A stretch of DNA of 64,000 nt, from the NCBI GenBank assembly GCA_030526175.1, contig JAUNDJ010000002.1:23912-87911 (forward strand), written 5' to 3'. The translations under genes were made by a program, and so were the position numbers. Of the stretch, positions 59,481 through 64,000 are shown piece after piece. This DNA comes from Bacillota bacterium. GTDB taxonomy: Bacteria; Bacillota_I; Bacilli_A; Erysipelotrichales; Erysipelotrichaceae. The first letter of the stretch is position 1; each line of letters begins with the position of its first letter. A model generated the notes under the pieces. The model searched no databases and was not told the DNA's origin. It saw only the letters and a program-made list of their open reading frames with translations.

Positions 59481-59978
59481 CTATGCAATACGAAGTACAC
59501 GAACCACTTTCTCTTCATTGGTGAAACTTCTTGGAATAATTAGCTCATTTACTTGTCGTGTATTCACTTGATTTTCTACTTCTTCTTTCAGCTGAATTTT
59601 TCCTTTTACTCGAATGTATCGACTTTGTATCTCACTGTCTTCAATATTTTGAATGCAGTACGTATGAGTATGTATTTTTTTCTTTATACGTTTTTCAACA
59701 CGCATGTATACCTTGTTTTTATCAATCCATACTTGTTGATTTTTCGCTTTATTCATACATACAAAGTAGAAATAGCCAGAAACACCCACGCTAATTAATG
59801 ACAAACTCATGAGTGTCGCAAAAATCCCTATATATGTACTTGAACTCGTAATTTTGAAGAAACTTGGATAATAAGCTAGCTGTATACACAACAAGGCAAT
59901 TCCCAATCCCCAATACATTAAGCGAAAGTAGATTTTTCCATAATGAGCTTTAAAGATTTTTTTATCAAATTTATTCAT
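59481..59978 (-). CDS. Small membrane protein of unknown function, first gene of the sucrose operon
   Basis: A 165-residue protein with two hydrophobic helices (about 21-41 and 50-75) and a C-terminal soluble part with VWIDKNKVYMRVEKRIKKK and EDSEIQSRYIRVKGKIQL, likely a beta-rich cytoplasmic domain of PH-like character. I do not recognise it. It stands between the operator-flanked promoter and scrK. The ATG at 59978 has AGAGGTG about 7 nt upstream. Confidence 0.65.
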   Translation of the reverse strand: MNKFDKKIFKAHYGKIYFRLMYWGLGIALLCIQLAYYPSFFKITSSSTYIGIFATLMSLSLISVGVSGYFYFVCMNKAKNQQVWIDKNKVYMRVEKRIKKKIHTHTYCIQNIEDSEIQSRYIRVKGKIQLKEEVENQVNTRQVNELIIPRSFTNEEKVVRVLRIA

Positions 59979-60002
59979 CCATTTCACCTCTTTATACCTA
60001 CG

Positions 60003-60072
60003 TGGTACCGGTTCCACATTCATAATACACATTTTGCAAGGCGGTGTCAATATATTTATGGAATCGGTTCCA
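60003..60072 (-). promoter_or_regulatory. Sucrose operon promoter with two ScrR/cre-like operators
   Basis: On the minus strand, TTGACA (60050-60045) and TATTAT (60027-60022) are 17 bp apart, near-consensus. Two palindromes flank them: TGGAATCGGTTCCA at 60059-60072, upstream of the -35, and TGGTACCGGTTCCA at 60003-60016, over the start site. Their centres are 56 bp apart. Both fit LacI-family operators; the first also fits the cre consensus. Confidence 0.85.
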
Positions 60073-60097
60073 TATTTCTTAAAAAAAAGAAGATTTT

Positions 60098-61090
60098 TTA
60101 AATCTTCCTTACACTTTTCCCTTCAATCAACTCAAAACGTATGACTGTACAATCGTTCACTTTTACACCTTCAATTAATTCTATAATCAACTGCCCACAA
60201 ATTTCCCCAGCTTGAGAGTTATGAAAACGAATACTTTCAAGTGGTGGATTCAACAAATTGGAATATCGATACGATCCAAATCCAATTAAGGATACATCCT
60301 TAGGAATTTCTTGTCCTAAATTTTTTAATACATTGTAACAAGCAATCGCCATTGTATCGGTAGAACAAATAATAGCGGATGGAATATGACTTCTTAAATA
60401 CGAATCGATAATGGGAAAACACGTTTCGTATTCAAAATCCACTTCTACATAATCGTAATCAACAATTCCATGTTCTTTCAATCCGTCTTTAATCCCTTTT
60501 TTTCGTATATATCCTACCGCATGATCACTCTCATTCACTCCAATTAAAGCTATATCTGTATGACCATAATCTGTCACTTTTTTTCCAACATAATAGCCTG
60601 CTAAATAATCATCATAAATAACCGATGGCATTCCTTCCACTCTTTGTCCCATAAACAATATTGGAAAAGAATATTTCTTTTTCAATTCTTTAACATTGTA
60701 ATTTGTGTTCGTTGCCAGAATCACAACCCCATCTACATTTAATTCGGATAAATACGCAAAAGCCTCTTGTTCTCGTTGTTCACTATGATTCGTATTCATA
60801 ATAATTGTTCGAAAACCTCTTTCTTGTAGATACTCATCCATAACCGTAATTGTTCGAGAAGAGGTATTAGATGTTAATGTGGGGGTAATAATACCGACCA
60901 TATTTGTTCGTTTCGCCTTTAACATTTTTGCGACCTGATTTGGTTGATAATTGTATTCTTCGCAAATCAAACGTATTTTCTCTTTCGTTTCAGGTTTAAC
61001 ATATCCTCCATTAAAATATCGTGATACTGTACTTTTTCCAACCCCGGCCATCTTTGCGATATCATTCATTGTTAATTTTTTCGATTCCAT
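60098..61090 (-). CDS. scrR: LacI-family sucrose operon repressor
   Basis: A 330-residue repressor. The LacI helix-turn-helix is TMNDIAKMAGVGKSTVSRYF with the hinge VAKMLKAKRTNMVGI, followed by a periplasmic-binding-like core (GVVILATNT, FPILFMGQRVEGMP). It should bind the two operators of the divergent-free sucrose promoter downstream of it and release with sucrose, sucrose-6-phosphate or fructose. AGGTG lies before the ATG. An 11-bp palindrome overlapping its -35 suggests it also limits its own expression. Confidence 0.93.
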   Translation of the reverse strand: MESKKLTMNDIAKMAGVGKSTVSRYFNGGYVKPETKEKIRLICEEYNYQPNQVAKMLKAKRTNMVGIITPTLTSNTSSRTITVMDEYLQERGFRTIIMNTNHSEQREQEAFAYLSELNVDGVVILATNTNYNVKELKKKYSFPILFMGQRVEGMPSVIYDDYLAGYYVGKKVTDYGHTDIALIGVNESDHAVGYIRKKGIKDGLKEHGIVDYDYVEVDFEYETCFPIIDSYLRSHIPSAIICSTDTMAIACYNVLKNLGQEIPKDVSLIGFGSYRYSNLLNPPLESIRFHNSQAGEICGQLIIELIEGVKVNDCTVIRFELIEGKSVRKI

Positions 61091-61133
61091 TTAATCACCT
61101 ACTTAATCAATAATATCAAAATTTCCAAGAATG

Positions 61134-61144
61134 AGGAACCGTTC
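61134..61144 (-). promoter_or_regulatory. Possible autoregulatory operator of scrR
   Basis: GGAACCGTTCC is a perfect 11-bp palindrome resembling the sucrose operators minus one base pair. It lies next to the -35 region of a TGATATTAT extended -10 ahead of scrR. Confidence 0.5.
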
Positions 61145-61154
61145 CCTTTCCTAA

Positions 61155-61180
61155 AACAAAAACAGTCAAATTATTGACTG
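61155..61180 (-). terminator. Terminator of the metal efflux operon
   Basis: An 8-bp stem (61161-61168 with 61173-61180) followed by TTTTGTTTT on the minus strand; overlaps the last stop codon. Confidence 0.8.
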
Positions 61181-61416
61181 TCTTTTTCTAAAGCTTCCAA
61201 TAGTCGATATGTCTTTTCATATGTTGGACATGCATCCGATGGAATGGTATAGTCTGTAGTTACTTCTCTTAACTTTTCAAATACTTCTTTTGAAGCGTTC
61301 TCTTTTAATGTGTTATACAATTCTAATACTTTATGAAGTTCTGGGTGATGATCGCCATGGACACGATCGACCACTGGTAAAATCTTATCTAACTCTTTAA
61401 TAATCTCTTGGTTCAT
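61171..61416 (-). CDS. Small His-rich helical protein in the metal operon
   Basis: An 81-residue acidic protein. The N-terminal half has VDRVHGDHHPELHKVLELY, with His and acidic residues spaced as in metal-binding helices of the hemerythrin/RIC type; the second half has a CPTYEK segment with a single Cys. I do not identify the family with certainty. Its position after a metal ATPase and a CopZ-like protein suggests metal binding or iron-sulfur repair. It has a GGAG site and starts 9 bp after the CopZ-like gene. Confidence 0.65.
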   Translation of the reverse strand: MNQEIIKELDKILPVVDRVHGDHHPELHKVLELYNTLKENASKEVFEKLREVTTDYTIPSDACPTYEKTYRLLEALEKDSQ

Positions 61417-61425
61417 ACACTTCTC

Positions 61426-61632
61426 CTATTTAATGACTACATACCCTAATTGAGTAATGACTTCTTTTAAAGCTTCTACGCTCGTTTCATTTTCATCAAA
61501 TTCTATTTTTGCCTTACTAGCGTTATATAGTACAGTAGCTTCACTCACTCCTTTTACTTTTTGTAAAGCTGTTTCAATCTTTTGTGCACACATAGGGCAA
61601 ACCAATTCTTCCATTTGAATCGTTTTCTTCAT
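61426..61632 (-). CDS. CopZ-like heavy-metal-associated (HMA) domain protein
   Basis: A 68-residue ferredoxin-fold metal chaperone. The metal site is MEELVCPMCAQKIETAL with CxxC. It ends with LKEVITQLGYVV. It may deliver metal to the ATPase just upstream, whose own N-terminus lacks such a domain. AAAAGGAG precedes the ATG, 4 bp after the ATPase stop. Confidence 0.9.
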   Translation of the reverse strand: MKKTIQMEELVCPMCAQKIETALQKVKGVSEATVLYNASKAKIEFDENETSVEALKEVITQLGYVVIK

Positions 61633-61636
61633 AATA

Positions 61637-63469
61637 TTATTTCTCCTTTTCTTTAATCAATAATCGCATGGCATTCAAAATCACAACTAAAATACTTGCT
61701 TCATGAATCAACATTCCAATTGACATATGAATATATCCTGCGAACAATCCAGCAAGTAATAAGAATACCGTTATTATCGCAATTGCGATATTCTGATATA
61801 AAATACGTACAGTTCTTCGAGCAAGCTGTAACGATTTCACCAAACTCTTAAAATCGGATTTAATCAACACAACATCCGAGCTATCAATAGCTACATCCAT
61901 TCCATTTCCCATCGCAATCCCTATATCTGAAGCAACTAATGCTGGACTATCATTAATACCATCTCCTACAAAAGTAACCGTTCTACCTTCTTTCTGAAGC
62001 TTTTGAATGATATGTAGTTTATCTTGTGGAAGAAGTTCTGCTTCAAATGCATCTATATTCAATTGTTCGCAAACCAGAGTTGCACTGATCGCATTGTCTC
62101 CTGTCAACATCATCACTTTTGACACACCTAATTTTTTTAATTTGGCAATACATTCTTTTGTTTCTGGCTTAATAGGATCGCTAATCCCTAGCAGTAAAGA
62201 AACGGTATTGTTTATTGCCACTAAAACAATACTCATACCTTTTTCTTGAAAAGATACGATATCTTTTTGTACAGACTCTTCTACCAAAACTTCATTTTCC
62301 TGCATAAAACGAAGATTTCCAACGCAAATATTCAAATCTTCTTTTATAGCCGATATTCCTTTGCCTTTTTCTTGGATAATTTTATCAAATGTAATATATT
62401 CTACATTTCCCACATATTTTACAATTGCCTGAGCTAAAGGATGATCAGACATCTTTTCAAGAGAAGCCGCTAATCTTAATACGTGATCGACTTCTTTTGT
62501 ATACTCTTTTTGCCTTACAACACTTGGATTTCCTTGGGTAAGAGTTCCTGTTTTATCAAACACAAATGTATCCGTTTTACAATAAGTATGTATACTGTCT
62601 CCACCTTTGAGCAAGATTCCTTCTTGTGCTCCTTTTCCAATACCTGCCACATTGGCAATGGGTGCTCCAATGACTAATGCGCCTGGACAAGCCAACACTA
62701 AAACGGTAATTGCTGTATCTACATTTTTTGTAAAGATCAACACAAGTGCTGCTAGTACAATGACAGATGGTGTGTAGTATTTGGCAAAACGGTCAATAAA
62801 TCGTTCAACAGGCGATTTAGCGTCTTGGGCTTCTTCGACTAAAGAAATGATTTTTGAAAATGTCGTATCTTCACCAACTTTTGTAGCTTCCATATGAATT
62901 AATCCACTGTCTAAGAGAGTTCCTGAAAAAACTAGATCTCCCATTGTTTTATGTTTAGGGAGAGACTCTCCAGTGATACTCGATTCTTTCGCATACCCTT
63001 CTCCTGAAAGTACAATTCCATCACAAGCAATTTGATTTCCAGCTTTTACTAATAAGATATCTCCTTCTTCAATTTCATCGGCTTCAATTTCTTCAACTGT
63101 GTCACCTAATATTTTCCATGCGGTTGTAGGAGCCATTTCTGTAAGAGCTTTGATTGCACTTCTTGTTTTTTTCATTGTTTTTTGTTCCAGGAAGGAACCA
63201 AATTGAAATAAGAATGTCACAATGGCTGCTTCACTATATTCTCCTATTAAACAAGCGCCTATTGCTGCAATGCTCACTAATAATTCAATTCCAATCGTAT
63301 TAAAGCGTAAAGCTTGTATGGCTTTAAAAACAATAGGAATACCTACCAGAATAAAAGAAATAACATATAAAATAGATACTTTTAAAAACATGGCTAATAT
63401 AATACAGATACCAGATATCCACATAAATGGTTCTGTATATTTCCGTATGAATAAATTGAATCGTAACAT
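61637..63469 (-). CDS. Heavy-metal P1B-type ATPase with CPG motif
   Basis: A 610-residue metal-exporting ATPase. No N-terminal metal-binding domain precedes the eight membrane helices. The actuator has TGESLP, and the phosphorylation motif is VFDKTGTLTQG, followed by SDHPLAQAI (the SxxHPLA type) and FVGDGINDSPALVASDIGIAMG. The membrane metal motif reads VLACPGALVIGAP: CPG where most relatives have CPC. Specificity is therefore unclear; Zn, Cd or Fe(II) are possible. The first Met lacks a ribosome site and lies a few bases after a -10-like hexamer. Confidence 0.93.
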   Translation of the reverse strand: MLRFNLFIRKYTEPFMWISGICIILAMFLKVSILYVISFILVGIPIVFKAIQALRFNTIGIELLVSIAAIGACLIGEYSEAAIVTFLFQFGSFLEQKTMKKTRSAIKALTEMAPTTAWKILGDTVEEIEADEIEEGDILLVKAGNQIACDGIVLSGEGYAKESSITGESLPKHKTMGDLVFSGTLLDSGLIHMEATKVGEDTTFSKIISLVEEAQDAKSPVERFIDRFAKYYTPSVIVLAALVLIFTKNVDTAITVLVLACPGALVIGAPIANVAGIGKGAQEGILLKGGDSIHTYCKTDTFVFDKTGTLTQGNPSVVRQKEYTKEVDHVLRLAASLEKMSDHPLAQAIVKYVGNVEYITFDKIIQEKGKGISAIKEDLNICVGNLRFMQENEVLVEESVQKDIVSFQEKGMSIVLVAINNTVSLLLGISDPIKPETKECIAKLKKLGVSKVMMLTGDNAISATLVCEQLNIDAFEAELLPQDKLHIIQKLQKEGRTVTFVGDGINDSPALVASDIGIAMGNGMDVAIDSSDVVLIKSDFKSLVKSLQLARRTVRILYQNIAIAIITVFLLLAGLFAGYIHMSIGMLIHEASILVVILNAMRLLIKEKEK

Positions 63470-63523
63470 ACATCTAGTATATCTTATTTTTACATAATTA
63501 GATATCTGTTTGTCAAAGAGACA

Positions 63524-63555
63524 AAAAAAAGCCCTGAAACATAAGTTTCAAGGCA
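63524..63555 (-). terminator. Terminator of the tRNA operon
   Basis: A 10-bp stem with one G-T pair (63532-63541 with 63546-63555) and a run of eight T residues on the minus strand. Confidence 0.9.
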
Positions 63556-63568
63556 ATCTTTGATTAAG

Positions 63569-63644
63569 TGGTGGTCTCTGTCGGAATCGAACCAACGACA
63601 CAAGGATTTTCAGTCCTTTGCTCTACCAACTGAGCTAAGAGACC
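63569..63644 (-). tRNA. tRNA-Phe (GAA)
   Basis: A 76-nt cloverleaf on the minus strand. The anticodon loop reads CTGAAAA (anticodon at 63611-63609), the T arm has GGTTCGATTCC, and CCA is encoded. It is the last gene of the tRNA operon, 14 bp before the terminator. Confidence 0.97.
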
Positions 63645-63648
63645 ATAA

Positions 63649-63725
<77 letters not shown>

Positions 63726-63732
63726 ATATAAA

Positions 63733-63823
63733 TGGCGCAGAAGCAGAGATTCGAACTCTGGCGCCGCTTGCACGACCTACCGGTTTTCAAGACCGGACCC
63801 TTCAGCCACTTGGGTACTTCTGC
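63733..63823 (-). tRNA. tRNA-Ser (TGA)
   Basis: A 91-nt tRNA with a long variable arm and anticodon loop CTTGAAA (anticodon TGA), discriminator G and encoded CCA. Confidence 0.96.
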
Positions 63824-63844
63824 GTTTAAAAAAGATAAATATTT

Positions 63845-63921
63845 TGGTGGACCCTGTAGGACTCGAACCTACGACCCGCCGGTTATGAGCCGGATGCTCT
63901 AACCAACTGAGCTAAGGGTCC
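63845..63921 (-). tRNA. tRNA with CAT anticodon, probably tRNA-Ile2 (lysidine-modified)
   Basis: A 77-nt cloverleaf starting GGACCC, anticodon loop CTCATAA, encoded CCA. Of the three CAT tRNAs in the cluster one is the initiator, and the order in transcription, Met-this-Ser-fMet-(Asp missing)-Phe, matches Bacillus trnB, where this place is Ile(CAT). It could be elongator Met instead. Confidence 0.85.
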
Positions 63922-63934
63922 AATCATACAAAGT

Positions 63935-64000
63935 TGGTGGCTGAGGTGAGACTCGAACTCACGACCTTCCGGGTATGAACCGGATGCTCTAGCCAACTAA
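63935..64000 (-). tRNA. tRNA-Met (CAT), elongator, 5' end beyond the window
   Basis: Sixty-six bases of a cloverleaf are visible from the encoded CCA back to the D arm. The anticodon loop is TTCATAC, as in elongator tRNA-Met. About ten bases of the acceptor 5' strand are cut by the window edge. Confidence 0.85.

Noticed and set aside
63470..63481. A fifth leaderless gene: the P-type ATPase, with a -10 exactly 6 nt before ATG
   Set aside because: The hexamer at that distance is AATACT, a weak match; a better GATAAT is 9 nt before the ATG. It does not fit the exact pattern, although there is also no ribosome site.

Overview
The window looks like a chromosomal segment of a low-GC Firmicute, most likely of the Erysipelotrichia. 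The support is an AT-rich base composition, strong Shine-Dalgarno sites on most genes, Firmicutes-type gene neighbourhoods (yqeH-yhbY-nadD-yqeK-rsfS; tseB-dnaD-nth), a T-box leader, Ktr potassium transport, a nadD-yqeK fusion, and a tRNA cluster ordered like Bacillus trnB. I see no phage, insertion sequence, rRNA or CRISPR array. The assignment is inference; no search was run.

Layout. 1-5.3 kb: the end of a cytidylate-kinase-like gene, a purine permease, ruvAB, exoA, a DUF1836 regulator and a thioredoxin-like lipoprotein. 5.3-7.3 kb: coaBC-coaX (coenzyme A). 7.3-20.9 kb: fifteen minus-strand genes with almost no gaps, murF-ddl-alr-acyltransferase-FAD enzyme-yqeH-yhbY-nadD/yqeK-rsfS-methyltransferase-mtnN-tseB-dnaD-nth-FHA, joining wall precursor synthesis, ribosome assembly, NAD synthesis and DNA repair. 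Within it the ligase, racemase and membrane acyltransferase resemble VanG and a VanT split into two genes. 21.0-21.6 kb: a probable small RNA with two identical C-rich motifs, then a HIT protein. 21.6-27.5 kb: a polymer O-acetylation set (DUF4358, MBOAT, DHHW, SGNH) lying between ktrB and ktrA. 27.6-33.1 kb: LUD protein, metallo-hydrolase-like protein, lipase, and an aldo/keto reductase-GH1-ROK beta-glucoside operon.

33.1-40.5 kb: an accessory island holding a five-gene operon of surface or secreted proteins plus one repeat-built cytoplasmic protein, a NarL/LuxR response regulator, a sensor kinase and a second, kinase-like membrane protein. The same 14-bp palindrome lies in front of the surface operon and the regulator gene, each time exactly 23 bp from a -10 element. 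This is the best candidate in the window for an undescribed, self-contained system.

40.6-44.0 kb: a T-box leader (specifier probably AUC, Ile) ahead of a four-subunit 2-oxoacid:ferredoxin oxidoreductase. 44.0-52.5 kb: a helical protein, AIM24, MATE transporter, RpiR-type regulator, secreted esterase, small redox and zinc-ribbon genes, a CPBP protease and a patatin lipase. 52.5-61.1 kb: a sucrose regulon (scrR; small membrane gene, scrK, amylosucrase-like GH13, HAD phosphatase, scrA, scrB) whose promoter is bracketed by two operators. 61.2-63.5 kb: a metal P-type ATPase with CPG motif, a CopZ-like chaperone and a small His-rich protein. 63.5-64.0 kb: tRNA-Phe, fMet, Ser, Ile2(CAT) and Met (cut by the window end).

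Recurring theme: four genes (DUF1836, ktrB, MATE, patatin) have a -10-like hexamer exactly 6 nt before the ATG and no Shine-Dalgarno, suggesting leaderless transcripts.
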